64,000 nt of DNA from Metabacillus kandeliae. Lineage in GTDB: Bacteria > Bacillota > Bacilli > Bacillales > Bacillaceae. Shown in pieces: positions 8,351 through 17,199 of this stretch (within the stretch, counting starts at the first letter, position 1; every line of letters begins with the position of its first letter). A program made the translations under genes and the position numbers. The stretch lies in the NCBI RefSeq assembly GCF_021166585.1, contig NZ_JAJOZE010000014.1, positions 1 through 64,000 on the forward strand. Direction: 5' to 3'. The notes under the pieces are model-generated. The model did not search any database, was not told where the DNA came from, and saw only the letters and a program-made list of their open reading frames with translations.

Positions 8351-9490
8351 ATGCATGGGTTTTTTATAAAACAAATTAATAAAAAAGATAGAAAGCAGCA
8401 TTATGCTAATAATATGAAAAGGATTACCGCCTTTAAAGAGCTGCACGTACATACCGCCAAGTGTAGGGCCAATGATGCTGCCGGCGCTGAAGCAGATGCC
8501 GCATAGCAGATTGCCTGCAGGAAGGAGATTTTTCGGGAGCAAATCAGCCATATAGCTCAGACCGAGCGAGAAGGTGGTGCCGACGAGCATCCCGGCAATC
8601 AGGAAGAACACCAGCAGCAGGGAGAAGGAGCTTGTCAGACTTGCGAGCGCAAAGTCTGCAAAGCCAAAGAACATGACGAACAAAATGATGTTCCTTCTGC
8701 CGTATTTGTCGCTCAGCATGCCGAGCGGCAGCTGAAAAATAATGCTTCCGACAGCAAAGGCAGGCAGCAGCCAGCCGATTTGTCCTGCGGTCATACCGGT
8801 TTTTATGGCATAGACCGGATAGCTTCCATTGATTGCCGCTTCCAAAAAACCGTAGCAGAAAGGGGGAAGGAAGGCGATCCAGCCAATCTTCCAGGCACCT
8901 GTAAACCGCTTGGCAGTTTCCAGGACTGTCGAATAACCGCTGTCCTCAGGAAAGTCGTTTCTTAATAAAAACGCAAGCAGCCAGATAACAAAGCTGATGC
9001 TTCCTGTAATGATAAACGGCAGGGCGGGTTTTATTTCTGCAAGTCCGGCGAGAAAAGGACCTGCTGCAAATCCGAGTCCAAAGCAAAAGCCATACAGCGA
9101 GATGTTCCGCCCTCTGTTTTCCTTTGAAGAAATGGAGGTGATCCAGGTTTGCGTTGAAAAATGCAGCATGTGGTCGCCGATTCCAATCAAAATGCGAAGG
9201 GCAAACCAAAGCCAGAATGACTGGATAAAGGTAAAACAGAACAGGCTGAGAAAAACAAGGCAGCCGCCAGTTATAATAAGTTTTTTATAGCCGAATTTCC
9301 GGAGCGGCTGTTCCATAAAAGGCGAGGCAAGCAAAACGCCGATATACAGGCCTGTGGCATGCAGGCCGTTGAGCGAAGCCGGATAGCCCTGCTGTTCAAA
9401 AATGATGGCGAGCACCGGAAGCAGCATTCCCTGTGAAAATCCGGAAATGGTTACAATAATGATGAGAATAGCAAAGCGCAATTTTTCCAT
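8327..9490 (-). CDS. yfkF: MFS transporter, YfkF-like
   Basis: A 387-aa major facilitator with about 12 hydrophobic spans and the inter-helix motif DKYGRRNI between helices 8 and 9. Its N-terminal half carries the drug-exporter-type stretch around IGIGDHMLHFSTQTW. Position next to the yfkE-like antiporter matches B. subtilis yfkF. The substrate is unknown; drug or metabolite efflux is likely from family trends. GGGAGAT precedes the ATG. Confidence 0.85.
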   Translation of the reverse strand: MEKLRFAILIIIVTISGFSQGMLLPVLAIIFEQQGYPASLNGLHATGLYIGVLLASPFMEQPLRKFGYKKLIITGGCLVFLSLFCFTFIQSFWLWFALRILIGIGDHMLHFSTQTWITSISSKENRGRNISLYGFCFGLGFAAGPFLAGLAEIKPALPFIITGSISFVIWLLAFLLRNDFPEDSGYSTVLETAKRFTGAWKIGWIAFLPPFCYGFLEAAINGSYPVYAIKTGMTAGQIGWLLPAFAVGSIIFQLPLGMLSDKYGRRNIILFVMFFGFADFALASLTSSFSLLLVFFLIAGMLVGTTFSLGLSYMADLLPKNLLPAGNLLCGICFSAGSIIGPTLGGMYVQLFKGGNPFHIISIMLLSIFFINLFYKKPMHQKEEISI

Positions 9491-9608
9491 AATATCTCCC
9501 CGAATAAGTTAATTCCTACCTGAATGTATCACTGTCCCCTTTCATTTTCAATCATCTGAGAAACCCTGTAGAATAAGAAAGAAAAGGAAACAGAAAGGAA
9601 GATTGGGC

Positions 9609-9989
9609 ATGAAACTGACAATGAAGGAAAAAGGCTTCAAAACAAACACAGAATTCGGCGAGCTTGAAATCTCAGGCAATGAGGAATTCGGTTTTCGCCC
9701 GTATCAGCTGATGACAGCATCTATTGCCGGCTGCAGCGGCGGAGTTCTGCGGACTATTTTGAAAAAGAAGAAACTGGCAGTTGAAGACATCTCCATTCAG
9801 GCAGAGGTTACGCGCAACGAAGAAGAGGCAAACCGGATAGAAGAGATTGCGATCCACTATGTAATCAAAGGGGATAACCTTGAAGAAGATAAAATCAGCA
9901 AGGCGATACAGCTTGTGAAGAAAAATTGTTCTATGGCCCGGTCTGTGGAGGGAAGCATCACTATCACCGAGACGTTTGAATTGGTGTGA
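9609..9989 (+). CDS. OsmC family peroxiredoxin-like protein
   Basis: A 126-aa OsmC-fold protein. The two conserved cysteines expected of organic-hydroperoxide reductases are visible in AGCSGGVL (~Cys 38) and KNCSMARS (~Cys 104). The ATG at 9609 has AAAGGAAG upstream and is preferred over a TTG two codons earlier. Family members reduce organic hydroperoxides with dihydrolipoamide or low-molecular thiols. It is followed by the cation antiporter gene. Confidence 0.9.
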   Translation: MKLTMKEKGFKTNTEFGELEISGNEEFGFRPYQLMTASIAGCSGGVLRTILKKKKLAVEDISIQAEVTRNEEEANRIEEIAIHYVIKGDNLEEDKISKAIQLVKKNCSMARSVEGSITITETFELV

Positions 9990-10055
9990 CGCTGGGAATA
10001 GTAATGAGGAAAATTTGATAGCGTCTGTTTAAAGCAGAACACTTCAGAAAGTCAG

Positions 10056-11126
10056 GTGATGATCATCGTAAACCGTATTTTTCTAATCGCAGTTCTTATA
10101 GGGGTTCCGTTTTCTGTTATTGGAAGCCTTGTTCATCTTTCACCCATTCTAATGTTTGTCGTTTACTCCCTGACGATTGTGGCGCTTTCCGCTTTTATGG
10201 GAAGGGCGACAGAAAGTCTCTCAGCTGTAGCAGGGCCGAGGGTTGGAGGTCTGCTTAACGCCACATTTGGAAATGCAGTTGAACTTATTATTTCGATTTT
10301 TGCTCTTCAGGCAGGACTTGTGAATGTTGTGCTCGCGTCTCTAACTGGTTCTGTTCTCGGGAATCTTTTATTAGTGGCAGGCCTTTCCTTCTTTGTAGGA
10401 GGGATCAAGTTTAAGCGCCAGCAATTTAATGTTTTTGATGCAAGGCACAACTCCGGCCTTTTGACATTCGGCATCATTGTCGCCTTTGTCATTCCAGAGG
10501 TTTTTTCCATGAGCATGGAAAAGGCTGAGACGTTTTCATTAAGTGTCGGCATTTCGATCATTTTGATTCTTCTTTATCTGGCAGCTCTTTTCTTTAAGCT
10601 GGTTACGCACAGAGGGGTTTATTCAGCGAAAAAAGAAGGCGGGGAAGAAGCGCATGAGGAGGAGCCGGAGTGGTCTGCAAAGGTTTCTGTGATCGTTCTT
10701 CTTGTTGCCACACTTGCCGTTGCTTATATCTCGGAAAATCTTGTTCACACATTTGAGACAGTAGGGAAGCAATTTGGCTGGAGCGAGCTGTTCATCGGGG
10801 TCATTATCGTGGCCATTGTGGGAAATGCCGCAGAGCATGCATCAGCTGTTGTGATGGCCTACAAAAACAAAGTGGCGATTTCGGTTGAAATTGCGATGGG
10901 TTCCACTTTGCAGATTGCCATGTTTGTTGCACCTGTGCTTGTTCTCGTTTCCACATTGTTTGACCAAAGAATGGCGCTGGTGTTTTCTATGCCGGAGCTT
11001 GTCGCGATGGTGACATCCGTCCTATTGTCGGTCATTTTGCTGAACGACGGAGATACGAACTGGTTTGAGGGAGCAACGCTGCTTGCAGCATATGTCATTA
11101 TGGGAATTGGGTTCTATTTGCTGTAA
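10056..11126 (+). CDS. chaA: Calcium/proton antiporter (ChaA/YfkE type)
   Basis: A 356-aa CaCA-superfamily exchanger with 11 or so hydrophobic spans. The two inverted alpha-repeats are visible: GNAVELIISIFAL in the first half and GNAAEHASAVVMAYK in the second, each with the ion-binding Glu. An acidic loop (EEAHEEEPEW) separates the halves. It exports Ca2+ for H+ at the membrane. The start is GTG 10056 or ATG 10059; the ribosome binding site is weak. Confidence 0.95.
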   Translation: MMIIVNRIFLIAVLIGVPFSVIGSLVHLSPILMFVVYSLTIVALSAFMGRATESLSAVAGPRVGGLLNATFGNAVELIISIFALQAGLVNVVLASLTGSVLGNLLLVAGLSFFVGGIKFKRQQFNVFDARHNSGLLTFGIIVAFVIPEVFSMSMEKAETFSLSVGISIILILLYLAALFFKLVTHRGVYSAKKEGGEEAHEEEPEWSAKVSVIVLLVATLAVAYISENLVHTFETVGKQFGWSELFIGVIIVAIVGNAAEHASAVVMAYKNKVAISVEIAMGSTLQIAMFVAPVLVLVSTLFDQRMALVFSMPELVAMVTSVLLSVILLNDGDTNWFEGATLLAAYVIMGIGFYLL

Positions 11127-11324
11127 AAGGGCATGAAAAAACGGCGTGTGCCACCAACACAACGCCGCAGTAGGACGAAACAATCACACCGATACAGACT
11201 GAACCCCTGTTTTAGAAGGAATCTTTATGATTGTTTGAATTTATCATACAATCTAAATATTCTGATGTAAATATGTGAAATGGGAGATTGACAAAAAAAT
11301 TTCCTATCTTTCTGCCTACATAAA

Positions 11325-11353
11325 AAAAGCGCCTTCACGGCGCTTTTTTATAT
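11325..11353. terminator. Bidirectional terminator between chaA and copD
   Basis: AAAAAAGCGCC / GGCGCTTTTTT palindrome. The copD stop codon lies in its right arm. A second hairpin (GGCGTGTG / CACAACGCC, ~11142-11166) probably ends chaA. Confidence 0.85.
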
Positions 11354-12427
11354 GGAAAGCATAATGCCAAAATAGGCGGATAAAATGAATCCAGCGCCTG
11401 CTGCAAAAGATACCGCCGGCGATGATTTCCGCTTAAACCCGAATACAATTAAAAACAAAAACAGGGTGGAAAGCAGGAAGAGAAAAACAGCCAGAAATCC
11501 TGGCGCAAAGCCTGCATTTGCCGTGTTCCCGGCAAATAGGCTGAACAGCGGAGACGGACCGCTTGTTTTGAGTGTTTCCTCGATCACATGCGGCGGTTCC
11601 TGTTCTGACAGCACGCCTGTTGCAGCAAAAATCAGGAGCACATACAGGCTCTCCGCCTTTGCCCATGGCAGAGGATTGGCCTGTTTCTTTTTCTTCAGCA
11701 GGATTTTCATCAAAAACCCATTAATAAAGGCGAAAAACAAAATGGGGATGAAAATCAGATGCTTCATGAGCAGTGCCTGGCCATAGTTCAGCTGCCACGT
11801 TTTCGGGTACTGCGGGATGTTCATCACCATCGTCATGAGCAGGAATCCTGTAAAGGCAACGAAAAAGACGCTCGTTATCGCAAGCGGTGTGTACCATTTT
11901 AAGAAACGCAGCCATTTGCCTGTATCCTTTGCAAGCCAGCCGGCAAGGAATAGTACTCCTGACCATAGGCACATGGCGAGAACATGTGCCGCATGATACA
12001 GCATACCGAGAGGACTGAGCGTTGCAGCATGGCTCACAGCACTGTGCGAGAAGATCATCAGCAGCACAAAGAATAGGGCGATGGCCGTATACTGCTTGTT
12101 TTCCTGAACTGGCAAAAAAGCGGCAAACAAATAAAACATCACAATGATGACGAAAGTCAGCACGTACGCCTGACCAATTTCAAATTCCCCGAGAACCCTC
12201 ACAAGCCCTATGTAAAAACCGCCGGCATCAAAAAAACGGAAAGCAAGCTCGACAATCGGTGCAAAGGAAAAAACAGCAACGCCGAGTGTCGAAAGCAGTA
12301 TCCACCGCTTCGGAACAAGAGCAAACGGCTTGTTTTCCTCTTTTGCAAAAGCCATGGTAAAGGTTCCGATCAGGACCGCGTAACAAAGATAAAGAAAAAA
12401 TTTGCAAACCAGCAAAAAAGCAGTCAT
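11348..12427 (-). CDS. copD: CopD domain copper resistance membrane protein
   Basis: A 359-aa membrane protein with about eight to nine spans. It carries the CopD family core (HAAHVLAMCLWSGVLFLAGWL, split here as HAAHVLAMCLW and SGVLFLAGWL) with histidines placed for copper coordination. Members move copper ions across the cytoplasmic membrane. It starts 2 bp after copC on the same strand, so the two form one operon. B. subtilis fuses these modules in YcnJ. Confidence 0.9.
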   Translation of the reverse strand: MTAFLLVCKFFLYLCYAVLIGTFTMAFAKEENKPFALVPKRWILLSTLGVAVFSFAPIVELAFRFFDAGGFYIGLVRVLGEFEIGQAYVLTFVIIVMFYLFAAFLPVQENKQYTAIALFFVLLMIFSHSAVSHAATLSPLGMLYHAAHVLAMCLWSGVLFLAGWLAKDTGKWLRFLKWYTPLAITSVFFVAFTGFLLMTMVMNIPQYPKTWQLNYGQALLMKHLIFIPILFFAFINGFLMKILLKKKKQANPLPWAKAESLYVLLIFAATGVLSEQEPPHVIEETLKTSGPSPLFSLFAGNTANAGFAPGFLAVFLFLLSTLFLFLIVFGFKRKSSPAVSFAAGAGFILSAYFGIMLSI

Positions 12428-12429
12428 GC

Positions 12430-12984
12430 CTACTTCCTGCCTTTACGGAGGAGAAGCAGCAAAATGATCACGGCCGCTGCGGCAAGAATCGCAATGGCTG
12501 CGGCTGCAGCAGGGCTGATACCGGCAGCACCTTTTGCTGACTCAGTTTTTTCTTCCTTTTTAGGCTCAGTCTGCTTCGGCTCTTCTTTTTTGGCGGGTTC
12601 TGCCTTTTTAGCCGGCTCCTCTTTTTTAGCAGGAGCAGCTGCCTCTTCAGTAAAATCCAATTTTCCTTGAATCTGGTGGCCGTCTGCGCCGACAATATCC
12701 CAGGAAACCGTGTAAGCGCCGTTTTCCAGCGCGTCGGGAACTTTGGCAGACAGTGTTTTCCCGTCTGCCTCAACTTCTGACAGCGGAATTTCCTTTGAAC
12801 CCTGCATCAGCTTAAAAGTGCTGGAAGGTTCGACTGCTGTATTAAAGGTCAGCGATATTTCCTTCAGCGGCTCTTTTAAAACAGCTCCGTCTTCAGGTGT
12901 TGAGCTGACAAGCTTGGAGTGTGCGCTGGCAGTTTGGAAATGCAATGCGGAAATAAGAAGCAATAAAAACAGAATTTTTTTCAT
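12430..12984 (-). CDS. copC: CopC domain copper-binding protein with C-terminal anchor
   Basis: A 184-aa exported protein. The signal peptide ends ASA|HSKL, leaving His22 as the new N-terminus, the copper-ligand position in CopC proteins; a second His is in GADGHQIQG. The Ig-like domain spans ~22-115, followed by a Lys/Pro/Glu linker of EEPAKK-like repeats and a C-terminal transmembrane helix with a basic tail. The ATG at 12984 has AAAGGAGG; an upstream in-frame Met has none. Confidence 0.92.
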   Translation of the reverse strand: MKKILFLLLLISALHFQTASAHSKLVSSTPEDGAVLKEPLKEISLTFNTAVEPSSTFKLMQGSKEIPLSEVEADGKTLSAKVPDALENGAYTVSWDIVGADGHQIQGKLDFTEEAAAPAKKEEPAKKAEPAKKEEPKQTEPKKEEKTESAKGAAGISPAAAAAIAILAAAAVIILLLLLRKGRK

Positions 12985-13147
12985 CGTGTACCTCCTTTTG
13001 ATCATCTGCTTGTCTTATTGTAGCAATTTTCATATAAAAAATAATACTAATGTGTGAGAGGGAAATGACAATTTTTTGCGGTTCTCTGGATAAACTTCCA
13101 TACTTGAGAAAAAACTATCCCTAAAGCAAGTGAAAGGGGTATGCGAA

Positions 13148-13939
13148 ATGAAGAAAAGGCTGATTATCCCACTGGCCGTGCTATTGTCCATCTGCTTCTC
13201 CTGCCTGAATGCCATGGGAGCGGGAACCAATATAAAAAAGCCTTCATCAGTACTGGAATTATCAAGAGAAAACACGTATCCAAACCCTACTCAGGATGTT
13301 CCTCATTTAAAACCAAGCGAGCTTGCCAAACAGCTGCTCTCCTCAGCAGGCATGGAAATTGAGAATCCGGACCTCATCAGGCTGATGAATGAATCCGCGA
13401 TTTCCAACACAAAGGTATCAATCGGATACAAAGCCACAATCTTTCTCGGACAATGGCCGCTGAATTATGAATCAAGCGAAACGGCTGTGAACTGGGAATA
13501 CCAGAAAATCAACACAAACAAGCTTGATAACAGAGGCGGCACAAAGCCCGGACAGATGACATATGTCCAGGAGCAGCAAAAGCGGGTAAAAGGCGGACTC
13601 ACCGCTTACATTCCGAACCCTGAAGAAGTAAAAAAAATGATGCTGCTTGAATCCATGAAAAAAACCAACCTGCCGCTTTCCTTTGAAACTGTTGTCGGAC
13701 AGGGAACGAAAAAGGATCAGGTGTACAATGTGCCGCTGCGAAAAATCGGCTACTTGAATGCTTATGCACCTGCTGTGAATGAAAAAGGGAAAGTGACGTA
13801 TGGCGAGGTGTATCTTGTTCTGAAAGGCCACTCGCAAAAGCTTATGATCAAAAATGTTGTGTCACAGGGTATTGGTGCCTGGATTCCAGTGCAGGATCAT
13901 GCTTCGTTCAGCTATTCACTGGCGGAGACACCGCGTTAG
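13148..13939 (+). CDS. yfkD: YfkD family exported protein
   Basis: A 263-aa protein with an N-terminal signal peptide (KKRLIIPLAVLLSICF) and no lipobox. The mature part is a soluble domain without recognised catalytic residues. Size and position next to yfkAB match B. subtilis YfkD. AAAGGGG precedes the ATG. The function is unknown. Confidence 0.85.
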   Translation: MKKRLIIPLAVLLSICFSCLNAMGAGTNIKKPSSVLELSRENTYPNPTQDVPHLKPSELAKQLLSSAGMEIENPDLIRLMNESAISNTKVSIGYKATIFLGQWPLNYESSETAVNWEYQKINTNKLDNRGGTKPGQMTYVQEQQKRVKGGLTAYIPNPEEVKKMMLLESMKKTNLPLSFETVVGQGTKKDQVYNVPLRKIGYLNAYAPAVNEKGKVTYGEVYLVLKGHSQKLMIKNVVSQGIGAWIPVQDHASFSYSLAETPR

Positions 13940-13975
13940 GCAGAAAAGCGGAAGCCGCTCGTTCAGCCCCGACTA
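13940..13975 (+). repeat. Fragment of the GCGGAAGC...CAGCCCCGAC repeat
   Basis: AGAAAAGCGGAAGCC-GCTCGTTCAGCCCCGAC matches the end of the longer copies at 19391-19545 and 44380-44534 (reverse). Only the outer ~35 bp remain here. Confidence 0.7.
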
Positions 13976-13977
13976 AA

Positions 13978-14009
13978 AATGAGCCTGTGCTTTCTGCACA
14001 GGCTCTTAG
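13978..14009. terminator. Terminator between convergent yfkD and yfkAB
   Basis: GAGCCTGTG / CACAGGCTC hairpin flanked by T-rich sequence. Confidence 0.8.
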
Positions 14010-15128
14010 TTATTTCGCTTTCCGGACAGTAAAATCTGTGTCCTGATAATAGCTGTTCTTCACTAAAATATTCGGCCCAAGGCACTTGGCTGAAGGACAG
14101 TGGCAGCTAAGTGTTTTGGCGAGTTTAGAAGCCGTCCACCTGTCATAGGCGTCTGGTAGGGACGTATCCTTCACATTCCCAAGCGCAGGGGCATCGCCGA
14201 AGTCCGTGACGATAATTTCACCATTGAAGATATTGACGTTCAGTCTTGAACGGCCGTCAGGATCATTGCGCACTGTTACATTTTTAGCCTGGCGCAAAGC
14301 TTTGATCAGCTCCACGTCGCGTTCATCATCACTGCAGGAGTAAAAAGGCAGTGTGCCGAACAGCATCCAGACATTTTCGTTTCGGATGCTTAAAAGACGG
14401 GTGATGGCATCCCGCATTTCATCAAGTGAAAGCGTCTCAAGGCCGCTCGCCCAGTCGCTCGGATACATCGGATGAACTTCATGTCTCTGGCACATCATTT
14501 CTTCTGTGATTTGCTTGTGGATTTTTTCGATGTGAGGAAGTGTCCGTTTATTCAGCATCGTTTCAGCTGATACGATTACACCGTTTGCTGTGAGCGCACG
14601 GCTGTTATCAATCATCCGGTCAAAATATTTGATGCGCTGCTCGTATGATGGCTTTTTCTCCATCATCGCAAACCCGCCTTCAGCAAAATCGTCCAATGTG
14701 CCCCAGTTATGGGAAATGTGCAGCACATCAAGGTATGGAATAATTTTTTCATAACGCTTCAAATCCAATGTTAAATTAGAATTGATCTGGGTGCGAACGC
14801 CGCGTTCGCGGGCATATTTCAGCAATGGAACAACATATTGATCAACGGATTTCAGAGACAGCATCGGCTCGCCGCCAGTTATGCTCAGGGAGCGGAGATA
14901 CGGAATCTCTTCCAGTCTTTTCAGCAAAAGCTCAATTGGAAGGGCCCGCGGATCCTTCGGCTGCAGGGTGTATCCGACAGCACAGTGCTCACAGCGCATG
15001 TTGCACAGTGTTGTTGTCGTAAACTCCACGTTGGTTAAAAGGCTTTTCCCATACTGCTCTATATCTAAATAGGCTTCCCACGGGTCATGTTCAGGGGTAA
15101 TCGGGGCAAGTGCACTTGCGGCTTTCAT
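14010..15128 (-). CDS. yfkAB: Radical SAM protein YfkAB with C-terminal CxCxxxxC motif
   Basis: A 372-aa radical SAM enzyme. The [4Fe-4S]/SAM motif is CNMRCEHC (Cys 42, 46, 49), a CxxxCxxC spacing. The C-terminal CHCPSAKC (Cys 342, 344, 349) is the CxCxxxxC signature of the YfkAB family and may bind an auxiliary cluster. ITGGEP is the usual SAM-binding stretch. The reaction is unknown. AAAGGAG precedes the ATG. Confidence 0.93.
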   Translation of the reverse strand: MKAASALAPITPEHDPWEAYLDIEQYGKSLLTNVEFTTTTLCNMRCEHCAVGYTLQPKDPRALPIELLLKRLEEIPYLRSLSITGGEPMLSLKSVDQYVVPLLKYARERGVRTQINSNLTLDLKRYEKIIPYLDVLHISHNWGTLDDFAEGGFAMMEKKPSYEQRIKYFDRMIDNSRALTANGVIVSAETMLNKRTLPHIEKIHKQITEEMMCQRHEVHPMYPSDWASGLETLSLDEMRDAITRLLSIRNENVWMLFGTLPFYSCSDDERDVELIKALRQAKNVTVRNDPDGRSRLNVNIFNGEIIVTDFGDAPALGNVKDTSLPDAYDRWTASKLAKTLSCHCPSAKCLGPNILVKNSYYQDTDFTVRKAK

Positions 15129-15198
15129 CGTAAAACTCCTTTCAGATCAAAACACTAGTGTACCATACTTTCCCTGCATGAAAACGATGCTATAGGTG

Positions 15199-15227
15199 TT
15201 GAAAAAAAGCCGTTTTTAAGCTACGAT
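15199..15227 (+). promoter_or_regulatory. SigA promoter of the SE1561-family gene
   Basis: TTGAAA (15199-15204), a 17-bp spacer, and TACGAT (15222-15227). Confidence 0.65.
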
Positions 15228-15257
15228 AGAGGCGTTGCTGAAAGGAGCTGCACAACA

Positions 15258-15464
15258 ATGGGCAATGCCGTAAATGATAAAGAATCACAAGTGAGCTATT
15301 TAAAAAACCGGTTCAACATGTTCATGGAAGTTTTGGACACAATCGATCCCGAATCGACTGATGTAGAAGACATCGACAGACTCATTTCCATGCTTGATGA
15401 CCTGGAATTAAAATATGAAGTATTTAAAAAAGACTGGGAAAAAGCTGACCAGGAAGAAAAATAA
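15258..15464 (+). CDS. SE1561 family protein
   Basis: A 68-aa acidic, helical cytosolic protein of the SE1561 type (residues SYLKNRFNMFMEVLDTID, then DVEDIDRLISMLDDLE). AAAGGAG precedes the ATG and a good SigA promoter is upstream. It diverges from yfkAB. The function is unknown. Confidence 0.85.
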   Translation: MGNAVNDKESQVSYLKNRFNMFMEVLDTIDPESTDVEDIDRLISMLDDLELKYEVFKKDWEKADQEEK

Positions 15465-15467
15465 AGT

Positions 15468-15512
15468 GAAGACCCCTGCTTGTTTATTTTATGAAGCAGG
15501 GGTTTGTTTTTA
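15468..15512 (+). terminator. Intrinsic terminator of the SE1561-family gene
   Basis: GACCCCTGCTT / AAGCAGGGGTT followed by TTGTTTTTA. Confidence 0.85.
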
Positions 15513-15527
15513 TTTTTGGATCTTTTA

Positions 15528-15672
15528 AAAATGGCTGTTGATTTCCGTTCCAGTCGGCCGCTTTCCGCGGGGCGGGCGCTGAGCCTCCTCGCCGCTTGGC
15601 GCCTCCGGGGTCTCACCTGTCCCGCTGCTCCCGCAGGAGTCGGCCGCCTTCCACTTCAATCAACAGGTGCAT
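15528..15672 (+). repeat. GC-rich interspersed repeat (~140 bp), full copy
   Basis: Starts ATGGCTGTTGATTTCC and ends CAATCAACAGGTGC, with inner blocks CTTTCCGCGGGGCGGGC, GGTCTCACCTGTCCCGC and CTCCCGCAGGAGTC. The reverse complement occurs at 56262-56412. The ends TGTTGATT / AATCAACA are inverted, so the whole can fold as one structure. No transposase is encoded. Confidence 0.88.
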
Positions 15673-15688
15673 ATAAATCAATATCCTT

Positions 15689-15730
15689 CTTTAACAGAGC
15701 CTTATTTTTTAAAAAAGGCTCTGTTAAACG
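15689..15730. repeat. Perfect inverted repeat TTTAACAGAGCCTT
   Basis: TTAACAGAGCC(TT) and its complement are separated by ~11 AT bases. It acts as a strong hairpin and lies downstream of the AT-rich minus-strand gene. A related half (ATTAACAGACCC) lies on the other side of that gene at ~16819, so the pair may mark an insertion. Confidence 0.6.
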
Positions 15731-15841
15731 TTAATGATATTTCATCAAAAGAAAAGAACCCATTTATGAGTTCTTCTTGTATGCATCTTCTTCAACTAAA
15801 GCATGCGATAGTTCCATAAGGTTTATTTCTAAATTGATGCT

Positions 15842-16672
15842 TTAAACCAATAAAATTGGTTCGAATTCTAAATTTCTGCCCAATTTATTATTCTTAATAA
15901 ATTGGAAGAATTCTTGAGAAACTAAAATTATTCTTGCACACATATGACCGTCTCCAAAAGTTTCAGCTGATTTGATAATGTCTACATCAACTTTGTTAAA
16001 TACACTTTTCTTATATTTAATTCCCTTTCCATTATGAATAAATTTGGTTCCGCCACATTTATGACATTGTATTGTACTTGCTATTGTTTCATTATCTTCA
16101 ATCATGCCAGGACTAAGTTTTTCTTTAATATGAAGTTGATAGACATCATCAAAACTCACGTTATCTTTAGCACGTTTAACATCATAAAAATGTATACCTT
16201 TTAACGAACTCTTTTGTAATTCTTCCTTCGCTTTACTACTTATAAATAATTCATCTTCAACCCAGTTAAGCATAAGAAAATACTTACTTGCCCATTTAGG
16301 TGTCTTTTTTAGTCTAAAACTATCTTTCTGAACAAGCCCACGCCCACAACCAATACAAAGCTTTTCATCATTGTATGTGATATGTCTATATTCCATTTTT
16401 CCTTCAGGTTGAGGATATTCCCATCTCCATTTACTTCTGACACTTAGCCATTCCGCGTTGTTAAACTCTTTCGGAGAATATATAGTTTCTACTAAAGATA
16501 GTAAATCATAATGGTTGGTATTTTTATTTATTTCTTCCCAATGTTCATCGTCTTCGAAAACTTCAAAAACGCCGATACCATACTTCAATTCAAAAGGAAT
16601 CTCATTTAAAGTAAGGAATTCTTCGAGCTTTTTATTCCCTACATTAAATGTATACCTATGTTTAAACCTCAT
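15842..16672 (-). CDS. Double-CXXCG motif protein (possible SitI6-type immunity protein)
   Basis: A 276-aa soluble protein with two CXXCG motifs: CIGCG (Cys106, Cys109) and CHKCG (Cys203, Cys206), probably one zinc ribbon in each half. That layout and the length match the double-CXXCG family (Gmx_para_CXXCG), some members of which act as SitI-type immunity proteins in myxobacteria. AGGAGG gives a strong start. The gene is much more AT-rich than its neighbours and no toxin gene is adjacent. The family assignment is inference from the motif layout. Confidence 0.6.
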   Translation of the reverse strand: MRFKHRYTFNVGNKKLEEFLTLNEIPFELKYGIGVFEVFEDDEHWEEINKNTNHYDLLSLVETIYSPKEFNNAEWLSVRSKWRWEYPQPEGKMEYRHITYNDEKLCIGCGRGLVQKDSFRLKKTPKWASKYFLMLNWVEDELFISSKAKEELQKSSLKGIHFYDVKRAKDNVSFDDVYQLHIKEKLSPGMIEDNETIASTIQCHKCGGTKFIHNGKGIKYKKSVFNKVDVDIIKSAETFGDGHMCARIILVSQEFFQFIKNNKLGRNLEFEPILLV

Positions 16673-16842
16673 TTTTTCCTCCTAGTGGTAGAAAACAATA
16701 AGCAACCATTTTAATTAAGTCATTTTACCATATTATTTTTAAGTTTTTTAAAAATAATTTCCAAAGTCTTGTTTAACTAAACTATTCCGTTAGTTTAAGA
16801 AGAAAATCAACAACATACATTAACAGACCCTTTAAAAAAAGG

Positions 16843-17199
16843 CTAAATTCCTCCCACTTTCATTCCCAAAAAGGCAAGAAGGATGCCGAATGTGTAGCTG
16901 ATGAGCAAATAGGCAGTGAGGATTTTCCACTTTTTATCGGCGTGCAGCTGGATATTTTCCAGTTTAAATGTTGAAAAAGTTGTAAAGGCACCCATAAAGC
17001 CAGTGCCTAGTAAAAGCTGCCAGGACTGATGGACGCCTTTGCCGATTAAGAAGCCAAGCAGAAATGCACCAAGCAGATTAATTACCAGGGTTGCGATCGG
17101 AAAACGCATCGGGTATTTCTTTTTAATCAGATTGCTCATGCTGAACCGTGCGATTGCTCCAAAAAAACCGCCACTTGCAACAAGGACCAAAGCCATCAT
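16843..17199 (-). CDS. crcB: Fluoride channel CrcB/Fluc, subunit 2
   Basis: A 118-aa, four-span membrane protein of the Fluc family, which exports F- down its gradient. Family stretches [20 protein letters not shown] and [12 protein letters not shown] are present. It overlaps the upstream crcB by four bases (ATGA), so the two are co-translated and probably form an antiparallel heterodimer. Confidence 0.96.
   Translation of the reverse strand: MMALVLVASGGFFGAIARFSMSNLIKKKYPMRFPIATLVINLLGAFLLGFLIGKGVHQSWQLLLGTGFMGAFTTFSTFKLENIQLHADKKWKILTAYLLISYTFGILLAFLGMKVGGI

Noticed and set aside
11142..11260. Metal-sensing riboswitch after chaA
   Set aside because: Only a simple hairpin and AT-rich DNA are visible and it does not precede a gene in the right direction.
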